Shown here one piece after another: positions 50,689 through 58,690 of a DNA stretch of 64,000 nt. The stretch lies in NCBI GenBank assembly GCA_964560875.1, contig CAZLMW010000027.1:1-64000 (forward strand), given 5' to 3'. The notes under the pieces were generated by a model that saw only the letters and a program-made list of their open reading frames with translations, was not told where the DNA came from and did no database searches. Source of the stretch: CAZLMW01 sp964560875. Its GTDB lineage: Bacteria > Myxococcota_A > UBA9042. Position 1 is the stretch's first letter. Each line of letters starts with the position of its first letter. Made by a program: the position numbers and the translations under genes.

Positions 50689-53019
50689 ATGCACAACTTC
50701 ACTTCCCGATTCCTGGTTGTGATCGTCGCGCTGAGCGGCCTGTGGGCGTGCGGATCCGAAGACACAGGCCCCACCAAACTCGAAGCGCCCGATATCGAGG
50801 CGTACGACACTGAAAAGAGTGAAACAGCAGGCGCAGACGACGTGGGCGGCACTTCAACAGCGGCGGACAGCTCGTCGGTCAAGGATGTCGTTTCCGCGCA
50901 AGACACCGGCGCTGGTCCGGTCGACTCGGGCGCGGCGAGCGAGCTGGATGTTGCCGCCGTCGAGGACACCGCGGCGCCATTCGATTCTGGCCCGCTCGAT
51001 TCTGGCCCGGTTGATTCTGGCTCGGCTGATTCCGGACCGCTCGATTCTGGACCAGTCGATTCTGGACCAGTCGATTCTGGACCAGTCGATTCTGGCCCGG
51101 TTGATTCTGGCCCGGTCGACTCTGGCCCGCTCGACTCTGGCCCGCTCGACTCTGGACCTGCCGATGCCGGCGCCGTGCCACCGGCCAAGCCGCTGCGATT
51201 CGCACTGATCGGTGACTATGGCGTCGACAACAGCAACGAGGCCGCGGTCGCCAAGCTGGTCAAGTCGTGGAAGCCCGAGTTCATCATCACCGTCGGCGAC
51301 AACAACTATAACGTCGGCAGCGCCGCGACGATCGACAAGAACGTCGGCAAGTACTACGGCGCGTACATCAAGCCGTACAAGGGCAAGTACGGCAAAGGCA
51401 GCCCCGACAAGAACCGCTTCTGGCCGTCGCCCGGCAACCACGACTGGTACACCAAGGGGCTCAAGCCGTACCTCGACTACTTCACCCTCCCGCACGTCGA
51501 GCGCTACTACGATTTTGTCGCCGGCCCGGTGCATTTCCTGTCGATCGACAGCGACACCAAGGAGCCGGACTCCAACAAGTGGGGCGGCAAGCAGGCCAAG
51601 TGGATCGCGGCGCGTGCCAAGGCGGTCAACAAGCCGTTTACCTTCGCCTACTTCCACCACCCGCCCTATAACTCGGGCAAACACGGACCGACGACGTCGA
51701 TGCGATGGCCATGGCCAGCTATCGGCGTGTCAGCCACGCTTGCCGGACACGATCACAGCTATGAGCGCGGCAAAGTCGGGGGTGTCTGGCACATCGTCCA
51801 GGGCATCGGCGGCCGCGGTCTCTATGCGCCCGGCAAGACCATCAGCCCCGGTTCGCAGGTGCGCGTTTACTACCGCCATGGCGCGACGCTGATCGAGGTC
51901 ACCGAACGACTCGCCGTGTTGACTACCATCGACACCAAGAACAACGTGCTCGACCAGGTTCACATGGCGCCGCAAGGCAAAGCGGTGGATATCGTCGGCA
52001 CCAAGCTGCTCATCGCGAAAGGTTCGGTGTGGCGGTACCACGACAAGGGCCAGGATCTGGGCAAGGCCTGGCGGTCCATCGCGTACGGCGACGGCGCCTG
52101 GAAGTCCGGCCCGGCCAAGCTCGGCTACGGCGACAAGGACGTTGTGACCACCATTTCCTACGGCTCCAAGAGCTCCAACAAGCACCTGACCGCGTATTTC
52201 CGGCGCGCGTTCACGGTCGACGATCCGGCCAAGCACAAGTCGCTGCAGATCGCGCTGCGCCGCGACGATGGCGCCGTCGTCTACATCAACGGCAAGGAAG
52301 TGATGCGCAGCAACATGCCGGGCGGAACAATTACGTTCAAAACCAAGGCCGGTAACAAGACCGGGTCCGAGTCCGCCTTTCACAGCAAGACCGTCAGCGG
52401 CTCCGTTTTGGTCAAAGGCAAGAACGTAGTCGCGATCGAGGTGCACCAGCAGTCGCAATACTCCAGCGACCTTGGCTTTGACTTCGAGCTCAAGGCGCCG
52501 GTTCAAGCGGGTCAGGTCGTGTTCGGTTTCGGCTCGAAGTGGAGCTACTACGACAAGGGCAGCGCGCCGACGGGATGGAAGTCCGCTTCGTCGACCGGCT
52601 CGTGGAATAGCGGCAGCGGACCGTTCGGCTATCAGCAGGGCGGCGTCAAGACGACCATCAGCTTCGGCAAAAACAAGTACAACAAACACCTCGCCTACTA
52701 CTTCCGGAAGGAATTCAACGTGTCCGATGCCGCCAAGATCGACTACGCGCAGCTGCGGCTCAGGCGCGACGATGGCGTGGTCGCCTACCTCAACGGCGAA
52801 GAGGTGTGGCGCATCAACATGCCCGTTGGCTCGGTGACGAACACGACCCGCGCGGGTTACACCGTTTCGGGGCAGCAGGAATACGACGTCATCGAGACGC
52901 TCGTGGATGGCAAGCGGCTGAAGAACGGCAAGAATGTGCTCGCCGTCGAGGTCCACCAGGTGGCGCCCAACTCGACCGACCTGTTCTTCGACATGTCGCT
53001 CGCCACATTCGCCAAGTAG
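50689..53019 (+). CDS. Metallophosphoesterase lipoprotein with two tandem C-terminal beta domains
   Basis: 776 aa. Lipoprotein signal with lipobox WAC (Cys about 21), acidic linker, then twelve DSGPx repeats (residues 99-158). The catalytic domain (about 167-400) is purple-acid-phosphatase/calcineurin-like: FALIGDYG, TVGDNNY, PSPGNHDWY, YFHHPPY and AGHDHSYER. Two related domains follow (about 445-600 and 610-775), each beginning GS.W.Y.DKG and containing Y.GD or FGYQ..GV.TTIS(Y/F)G, N...YFR(R/K).F, LR.RDDG.V.Y.NG.EV.R.NMP; they resemble carbohydrate/galactose-binding beta-sandwiches. Hydrolysis of a phosphoester at the cell surface is inferred. Divergent from the TSUP gene. Confidence 0.82.
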   Translation: MHNFTSRFLVVIVALSGLWACGSEDTGPTKLEAPDIEAYDTEKSETAGADDVGGTSTAADSSSVKDVVSAQDTGAGPVDSGAASELDVAAVEDTAAPFDSGPLDSGPVDSGSADSGPLDSGPVDSGPVDSGPVDSGPVDSGPVDSGPLDSGPLDSGPADAGAVPPAKPLRFALIGDYGVDNSNEAAVAKLVKSWKPEFIITVGDNNYNVGSAATIDKNVGKYYGAYIKPYKGKYGKGSPDKNRFWPSPGNHDWYTKGLKPYLDYFTLPHVERYYDFVAGPVHFLSIDSDTKEPDSNKWGGKQAKWIAARAKAVNKPFTFAYFHHPPYNSGKHGPTTSMRWPWPAIGVSATLAGHDHSYERGKVGGVWHIVQGIGGRGLYAPGKTISPGSQVRVYYRHGATLIEVTERLAVLTTIDTKNNVLDQVHMAPQGKAVDIVGTKLLIAKGSVWRYHDKGQDLGKAWRSIAYGDGAWKSGPAKLGYGDKDVVTTISYGSKSSNKHLTAYFRRAFTVDDPAKHKSLQIALRRDDGAVVYINGKEVMRSNMPGGTITFKTKAGNKTGSESAFHSKTVSGSVLVKGKNVVAIEVHQQSQYSSDLGFDFELKAPVQAGQVVFGFGSKWSYYDKGSAPTGWKSASSTGSWNSGSGPFGYQQGGVKTTISFGKNKYNKHLAYYFRKEFNVSDAAKIDYAQLRLRRDDGVVAYLNGEEVWRINMPVGSVTNTTRAGYTVSGQQEYDVIETLVDGKRLKNGKNVLAVEVHQVAPNSTDLFFDMSLATFAK
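50983..51162 (+). repeat. Twelve 15-nt repeats encoding DSGPx
   Basis: Twelve in-frame units of ga(t/c)tctgg(c/a)cc(g/a)(c/g)t(t/c) type encode DSGPL, DSGPV or DSGSA. Several neighbours are identical in DNA, showing slippage-driven expansion. They form the linker between the lipid anchor and the phosphoesterase. Confidence 0.9.
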
Positions 53020-53046
53020 CGCGATTGGAGGTGCAGACACGCCCGC

Positions 53047-55752
53047 ATGACCGTCAAGACCTACAAGCTCAAGTTTCGCCTGCGGACCACGGCCGATCGC
53101 GCCAAGGTGTGGCAGCTGATGCGCGATACGGACACGTTCAACCGCGTCGCGCAGATGGGCTTTCGGTTCACCGAGCAGGTGCAGGCGGACGGCTCGGTCA
53201 AGCGCATCGGCAAGGTCAGTCGTTTCGGGCTGAAGATCCCGTGGATCGAGAAGCCTTACGAGTACGAACACGGCAGTTGGTGGTCGACCGAGCGCGTTTT
53301 CATGTCCGGGCCGGTCGACCGCTACGAAGTCGTCATGCGTCTGTCCGATGACGGCGATGGCACGCTGATCGACTACCAGGTCGAGTTTTGGCCGCGCAAC
53401 TCGATGTTGCTCCCCGTGGTGAAGCTGGACGCGACAAAGCTGGTCAAACCCAAGCTCGAAGGCACGCTCAAGCGCGCGGTGAAGTTCCTCAACGGCGACA
53501 TCACGCGTTTTGAGTTGGACCCGCCGCGGCTCAACAAGAAGATCGCCGATCGCCTCGCCAAGCGGCTCGATCAGCTCACCTCCCCGCGTGTCGCAAGTCG
53601 TCTTGGCCGGTTCATCGCCGACGCCCCTCTGCAGCTGCAGAACATGATGCATCCCCTCAAGCTCGCCAAGCGCTGGAACGTGCCGAGCGACGAGCTGATC
53701 CGCGGCTGCTTTGAGGCGGTCGACGCGGGCATTTTGACCATGCACTGGCAGTTGATGTGCCCGTCGTGCCGCATGCCGAAGGAAGAGGACGACCACCTCA
53801 CGCTCGAACGAGGCAAAGCGCACTGCGTTTCCTGCAACGTGCGCTACGACGGCAGCTTTCCCGATTCGATCGCTGTGTCGTTTCGCCCCGACCCGAGCAT
53901 TCGCAAGATCGACATGCGGATCGAATGCCTCGGCAGCCCCGGCCGCACGCCCAGCATCGTCGCGCAGACGCACATCGGGGCGGGAGAGTCCCGTTCGTGG
54001 ACCGCGCGCCTGCTACCGGGGTGTTACCGGGTGCGGACGTGGCCAAGGCTGGAGGTCGCCAGCCTGCAGGTGCGCCGCGATATCGACGAGCGCGCGATGA
54101 CCCTCGCCCTCGGACCCCGGGCCATCCAGCCGCCGCTGCTCCGCCTCGCGCCCGGCGAAGTGCACATCAGCGTCCGCAACCGCCTTGATGAACCGGTCCG
54201 CCTCGCCATCCAGCGCCGTGACCTCGATGACCGCGTGCTGACCGCCGGCCGACTCTTCGAAGTCGCGGACGTGCAGTCCTGGCTGCCCGATGGCGTTGTT
54301 TCGGCACACCTGCGCGTGGCGACCGGAAGACGCGCCGTGATCGCCGTTTCCGTGCAGCGTGGCGGCCGCGATTCGCGCAAGGATGCCGCCGATGCGCTGC
54401 GCGCCTACCGACCTGCCGAGCTGTACCTCGGCGACGACATGGTCATCGCATGTTTCATGGACGCAGGCGTCGCATTGTCCGCTACGGAGGCGTTTGACGG
54501 CGCTCAGCACCTTGGAACATCGGTCGCGCTCGGTGCGGTCACCATGCTGCACGAAGGCGACCTGCGGATACCGTCCGGGCGCGTCGTCGAAAAAGCCACC
54601 GCGCTCGCGCGCGCCGCCGATGGCGGGGTCATCTTGCTGCCGGAGAGCGGGACGTCTGCCGAGATCGACGCAGCCATCGAGTCGGCCAGCGACCTCGGCG
54701 TGTTCAACCGTCGCGATGGTCGCCGTTGCCTCGATCACACCGATCCAAAGACACCGCCGCTGCGGGTCCGGGTCGACCGGCGCAAGCTTCAGCGGGGCGA
54801 TGTCGTCGACGGCCGCTTCGAGGTCGCTGAGCGCGTCGGTATCGGTGGCTTCGGAGCCGTTTTCGCCGCCCACGACAAGCGCACGCGAACCGATGTCGTC
54901 GTCAAGGTCCTCAACCCGCACATGGCCGACGACCCGGTGCAGGTGCAGCGCTTCTTCAACGAGGGGCGCATCACAGCCGGCCTCAACAGCGACTTCATCG
55001 CGCGCACGATCGACTTCGGCCTCGGCATGGATGGCCGCCTCTACATCGCGATGGAGCGCCTGCACGGCTGCGAGCTGCACGATCTCATCAAGGAGGCCGG
55101 CAAGCTCGATCCCGATCGCGCGCTGCGCCTGTGTGCCGACGCCTTACGCGGCCTCGAAGACGCGCACACCGCCGGGCTCGTTCACCGCGACATCAAGCCG
55201 GGCAACCTCTTCGTCTGCCAGGACGACGACGGCGAGCGCGTCAAGGTGATCGACTTCGGTATCGCTATCGTGTCGGACCCGACAGCCCGCGCCGATCACG
55301 ACACGAAGACCGCGATCGGCACGCCCCACTACATGAGCCCCGAACAGGCCAGCGCGTCCGCCGACATCGATCACCGCAGCGACATCTATTCGCTCGGCAT
55401 CGTGCTGTACCAGTGCGTTTCGGGGGCGTATCCCTTCGCTGCGTCGACCACGATGGGGCTCTTGATCGCTCGTCTGCACGACGACCCGCTGCCGCTCGGC
55501 GGACTCGCCCACAACCTGCCCGAAGGGTTTGAAGAGGTCGTGATGCGCTCGCTCGAGCGGCCGGCCGACAAACGTTATGGCACCGCGGGCGCCATGCGAT
55601 CCGCGCTCGAACGTGTGCGGGCCCGCGAGTATGTCGTGCAAAATCCGGGGCGCCACGGGCCACGACCCGCGTTCAAGTCCGCGATCACGCGCCACGGGCA
55701 CCGCGCACCCACCGGCGAAAACGAGCAGCACACGCTGGACATGGGCGAGTAG
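53047..55752 (+). CDS. Ser/Thr protein kinase fused to SRPBCC and DUF5939 domains
   Basis: 901 aa. Residues 1-160 resemble an SRPBCC/polyketide-cyclase-like ligand-binding domain (W.LM.DT..FNRV...GF, VMRLSDDGDGTLIDYQVEFWPRN). Residues 195-400 fit DUF5939: HPLKLAKRWNVPSDELIRGC, GILTMHWQLMCPSCR, a second CVSC pair, and SVSFRPDP-like. DUF5939 is normally found on adenylate/guanylate cyclases. From about 580 a complete eukaryotic-type kinase follows: GIGGFGAVF P-loop, VVVKVL Lys, HRDIKPGN catalytic loop (about 713), IDFGIA (about 736) and GTPHYMSPEQ. No transmembrane segment is evident, so it is cytoplasmic. It lies 27 nt after the phosphoesterase gene. A ligand-gated kinase is inferred. Confidence 0.85.
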   Translation: MTVKTYKLKFRLRTTADRAKVWQLMRDTDTFNRVAQMGFRFTEQVQADGSVKRIGKVSRFGLKIPWIEKPYEYEHGSWWSTERVFMSGPVDRYEVVMRLSDDGDGTLIDYQVEFWPRNSMLLPVVKLDATKLVKPKLEGTLKRAVKFLNGDITRFELDPPRLNKKIADRLAKRLDQLTSPRVASRLGRFIADAPLQLQNMMHPLKLAKRWNVPSDELIRGCFEAVDAGILTMHWQLMCPSCRMPKEEDDHLTLERGKAHCVSCNVRYDGSFPDSIAVSFRPDPSIRKIDMRIECLGSPGRTPSIVAQTHIGAGESRSWTARLLPGCYRVRTWPRLEVASLQVRRDIDERAMTLALGPRAIQPPLLRLAPGEVHISVRNRLDEPVRLAIQRRDLDDRVLTAGRLFEVADVQSWLPDGVVSAHLRVATGRRAVIAVSVQRGGRDSRKDAADALRAYRPAELYLGDDMVIACFMDAGVALSATEAFDGAQHLGTSVALGAVTMLHEGDLRIPSGRVVEKATALARAADGGVILLPESGTSAEIDAAIESASDLGVFNRRDGRRCLDHTDPKTPPLRVRVDRRKLQRGDVVDGRFEVAERVGIGGFGAVFAAHDKRTRTDVVVKVLNPHMADDPVQVQRFFNEGRITAGLNSDFIARTIDFGLGMDGRLYIAMERLHGCELHDLIKEAGKLDPDRALRLCADALRGLEDAHTAGLVHRDIKPGNLFVCQDDDGERVKVIDFGIAIVSDPTARADHDTKTAIGTPHYMSPEQASASADIDHRSDIYSLGIVLYQCVSGAYPFAASTTMGLLIARLHDDPLPLGGLAHNLPEGFEEVVMRSLERPADKRYGTAGAMRSALERVRAREYVVQNPGRHGPRPAFKSAITRHGHRAPTGENEQHTLDMGE

Positions 55753-55822
55753 CCCCGCGTTCACCTCCAAGAACTCAGGCTCGGCTTGCCGGTCGCCGCT
55801 GTCGTCCGCCCGGTGACTTAAT

Positions 55823-55843
55823 TGAAAGTGAATGTTGATTTCA
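55823..55843. promoter_or_regulatory. Fur-like inverted repeat, site 1
   Basis: TGAAAGT (55823-55829) and GATTTCA (55837-55843) are imperfect inverted half-sites with a 7-nt spacer. The left half is identical to that of site 2. Confidence 0.4.
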
Positions 55844-55878
55844 AAACTCGCAACTGCTACATGCCGTCGAGTCGATAT

Positions 55879-55893
55879 TGAAAGTCACTTTCA
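55879..55893. promoter_or_regulatory. Fur-like perfect 7-1-7 palindrome, site 2
   Basis: TGAAAGTCACTTTCA is a perfect inverted repeat of two 7-mers around one base. It matches the 7-1-7 Fur box TGATAATNATTATCA in its outer and several inner positions. Its centre is 53 nt from that of site 1 and it lies 70 nt before the start of the DUF4856/imelysin/TonB-receptor operon, which fits iron regulation. Confidence 0.55.
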
Positions 55894-55962
55894 TTCGGCC
55901 TTGATTGCCTTGGACATCCCGTCCTCTCACGAGCCACCTGGCCATTTCCGCGGATTCACCCC

Positions 55963-57453
55963 ATGCACCTGCGACTTCTCGCCACCACCGCGTGCGCCCT
56001 TGCTGTTGTCGCTTGTTCGGACGACGGCAGCACGGACGCTTCCACCGACGCCGGTTCCGCTGACGGTTCTGCGGCCGATGCCCACGCGGGCGATTCGTCA
56101 TCTGGCGGCGTTCCCACGACCTACGCGTTTACGAGCAAGGTCGGCACTGGTTCGAGCGTGTCCTACAGCGGCCAGGTGCATCGCCACGTCCTCATCGGCG
56201 ACCTCAAGATATGGGTCGGCGAGCTCACCCAGTCCGTTGACGGGGGCAAGGCCTACAAGGTCGGCGACGTGAAGAAGGCGCTGATGTTCTACTACGACTA
56301 CAAGGGCGGGGAGGGCGGCAGTGTCCCGATCAAGCTCAAGACGACGCCGCCTCTTTTGCAGGTCAACTACGGGGACATCGGCGACGCGAGCCTCAAGGCC
56401 AAGATCGCCGGCAACGACGCCAAGGGGCAACACAAGGACTTCACCAAGAAGCTCGCTGGCTGGGCCGGGCAGACATCCGCCGAGGGGCTCGTCATCCACT
56501 GGTTTGACGCGCTCGACAAGCTGACGGTCGACAGGATCGCGGGCAAAGTGGGCAAGGATCCGGCCGGCAAGGCGCTGGCCAAGGTGTTTGTGACCGAGTC
56601 CGGCCTCGACTTGCAGCAGCTGATCCAGAAGTTCCTGCTCGGCGCGGTCACCTTCTCGCAGGGGGCCGACGACTACCTCGACGACGACACCGACGGCAAA
56701 GGTCTGAAGACCCAGAACGTCAAACCGGACAAGGATGGCAAGCCGTACACGACGCTCGAACACCAGTGGGACGAGGGCTTTGGCTACTTCGGCGCCGCCC
56801 GCGATTACGGCGACTACACCGACGACGAAATCGCCGCGAAAGGCGGCCGCGATGGCTGGAAGAGCGGCTACCACGACACCGACGGCGACGGGAAGATCGA
56901 CCTCAAGTCCGAGTACAACTTCGGCCACGCGCTCAACTGTGCCAAGCGCGACCGGGGCTCCAAGGACATCGCCGCCACGAACTACACCAAGGAGGCGTTC
57001 GACGCGTTCCTGGTCGGCCGCACGATCATCGGCAACGCGGCGGGCAACGAGCTCACACCGGGCGAGATGAAGGCGCTGCTTGCCCAGCGCGATATCATCG
57101 TTTCGACCTGGGAAAAGTGCGCCGCCGCGACCGCGGTCCACTACATCAACGAGACGCTGGGTGACATGAGCAAGTTCGGCACCGCCGACTACGCGTTCTA
57201 CGACCACGCCAAACACTGGTCGGAGCTCAAAGGCTTCGCCCTCAGCTTGCAGTTCTCGCGTCATTCGCCGCTCAAGGCTGCGTTCGCCGATGTGCACACC
57301 AAGATCGGTGACGCCCCCGTGCTGGCCAGCGCCGACAAGGCCGCGATCGACGCGTACAAGAAGGCGCTCGTGGACGCGCGCAAGCTCATCGGGGACGCCT
57401 ACGCGTTCGACGCCAAGCTCCTCGGCGACGACAAAGGCGCCAACGGGTGGTAG
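55963..57453 (+). CDS. DUF4856-family lipoprotein
   Basis: 496 aa. Lipoprotein signal with lipobox VAC (Cys about 17) and an acidic DAGSADGS linker. The body matches DUF4856: LEHQWDEGFGYFGAARDYGDYTDDEIA (about 263-290), YNFGHALNCAKRD, VGRTIIGNAAG and YINETLGDM, with ELKGFALSLQFSRHSP near the end. DUF4856 proteins occur beside imelysin-like peptidase and TonB-dependent receptors and are presumed periplasmic metal-uptake factors. An acidic DTDGDGKIDL stretch could bind Ca2+. It is the first gene behind the Fur-like palindromes, with the imelysin-like gene 37 nt downstream. Confidence 0.82.
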   Translation: MHLRLLATTACALAVVACSDDGSTDASTDAGSADGSAADAHAGDSSSGGVPTTYAFTSKVGTGSSVSYSGQVHRHVLIGDLKIWVGELTQSVDGGKAYKVGDVKKALMFYYDYKGGEGGSVPIKLKTTPPLLQVNYGDIGDASLKAKIAGNDAKGQHKDFTKKLAGWAGQTSAEGLVIHWFDALDKLTVDRIAGKVGKDPAGKALAKVFVTESGLDLQQLIQKFLLGAVTFSQGADDYLDDDTDGKGLKTQNVKPDKDGKPYTTLEHQWDEGFGYFGAARDYGDYTDDEIAAKGGRDGWKSGYHDTDGDGKIDLKSEYNFGHALNCAKRDRGSKDIAATNYTKEAFDAFLVGRTIIGNAAGNELTPGEMKALLAQRDIIVSTWEKCAAATAVHYINETLGDMSKFGTADYAFYDHAKHWSELKGFALSLQFSRHSPLKAAFADVHTKIGDAPVLASADKAAIDAYKKALVDARKLIGDAYAFDAKLLGDDKGANGW

Positions 57454-57490
57454 ATCGCCCTGCGAATTCGCCGAAGTTGGGGAGGCTGTG

Positions 57491-58690
57491 ATGCCCGGTG
57501 TCCGTACTTTCACAGGTTGGTTGGCAGCGCTTGCCTTCGCGGCCGGGTTCGTTGGATGCGGTGAGGAAGGGGCCACGAAGCCGTCCTTTGACGCGACGGA
57601 GCTTGTCGCCAACGTCGCTGACAACATCGTTATCCCGGCGGTCATTGAGCTCGATGACAAGACCAAGGCGCTCTACAAGGCGACAAACGCCTGGTGCAAG
57701 GCCGCTGGGACGGCTACCGAAGACGCTGAGCGCGCCAAGGCCCGAGTCGCATGGCGCGCCGTCATGGCGGTTTGGCAGCGCGTTGAGCTGATGAAGTTTG
57801 GCCCGCTCGCGGTCAGCGATGGTGCTGCGGCGCGCGACGACATCTATTCGTGGCCGACGGTCAGCGCGTGCGCGGTCGACCAGGGGGTCGCCAAGCTCCG
57901 GCTGGAGCCCGATTTCCCGATCAAGGACGCGCTGGCGAACTGGCGGGGGCTGGATGCGATGGAATACCTGCTGTGGGCGCCAAACCTCGACTCGCAGTGC
58001 CCGGAGATGGCCAAACCGCCCAACTGGGAGACGCTGCCCAAGCCCGACCGCGCCAAAGCTCGCTGCAACTATGCGGCGCTCGTTGCGCTGGACCTCGGCG
58101 GACGTACCGCTGTGCTGAAGGACTCGTGGGCGGTCAGCAGCGGCAACTACCTCGGCAAATTCAAGCGGTTCGGCAGCGGTGGCGTCTTCGACTCGCCGCA
58201 AGCGGCGGAAAACGCCATCAGCGACGGCTTCTTCTATCTCGATAAGTACACCAAGGACCGGAAGCTCGGCGCGCCGGCAGGGAAATTCGAAAACGCGTGC
58301 GGGACCAGGGACGTCGGCTGCGCCAAGGCCGCCGAGAGCCCCTGGGCACATGCCGGAAAGGCTCACCTGCAGGCCAACCTCGACGCGTTTTCAGCGCTCT
58401 TCAACGGCAAAGAGGCGGCCACCGGCAAAGGCACCGGCGTCGGTTTCGTCACCCACCTGGAGTCGGCCGGTCACAACAAGCTCGCCGACGCCATCAACGC
58501 CGACATCACCGCCGCGAAGGCCGCCGTCGATGCCATTCCCGTGAGCGTGTTTGACGCCGCGACCAACGGCCGCGACAAGCTCGTGACCGCGCACACGGCC
58601 ATCAAGAAGATCGTCGACATCCTCAAGGCCGATTTCCTGCTCGCCATCTCCCTCGACCTGCCCTCGGAGGCCGCCGGCGATGCCGATTGA
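57491..58690 (+). CDS. Imelysin-family (M75-like) lipoprotein
   Basis: 399 aa from ATG 57491, with GGAGG at 57481-57485; longer in-frame reads would overlap the DUF4856 gene. Lipobox VGC at about 22. The imelysin fold is indicated by WRAVMAVWQRVELMKFGPL, NWRGLDAMEYLLW and SGNYLGKFKRFGSGG. The family GxHxxE motif reads GLDAME here, with Asp in place of His, as in imelysin-like proteins that have lost the peptidase function. Such proteins are periplasmic and often iron-regulated. The stop overlaps the start of the desaturase/TonB-receptor gene by 11 nt, so the three genes are translationally coupled. Confidence 0.85.
   Translation: MPGVRTFTGWLAALAFAAGFVGCGEEGATKPSFDATELVANVADNIVIPAVIELDDKTKALYKATNAWCKAAGTATEDAERAKARVAWRAVMAVWQRVELMKFGPLAVSDGAAARDDIYSWPTVSACAVDQGVAKLRLEPDFPIKDALANWRGLDAMEYLLWAPNLDSQCPEMAKPPNWETLPKPDRAKARCNYAALVALDLGGRTAVLKDSWAVSSGNYLGKFKRFGSGGVFDSPQAAENAISDGFFYLDKYTKDRKLGAPAGKFENACGTRDVGCAKAAESPWAHAGKAHLQANLDAFSALFNGKEAATGKGTGVGFVTHLESAGHNKLADAINADITAAKAAVDAIPVSVFDAATNGRDKLVTAHTAIKKIVDILKADFLLAISLDLPSEAAGDAD

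Noticed and set aside
53047..55752. Adenylate/guanylate cyclase annotation from the DUF5939 region
   Set aside because: The C-terminal catalytic domain has kinase motifs (GIGGFG, HRDIKPGN, DFG), not cyclase motifs.
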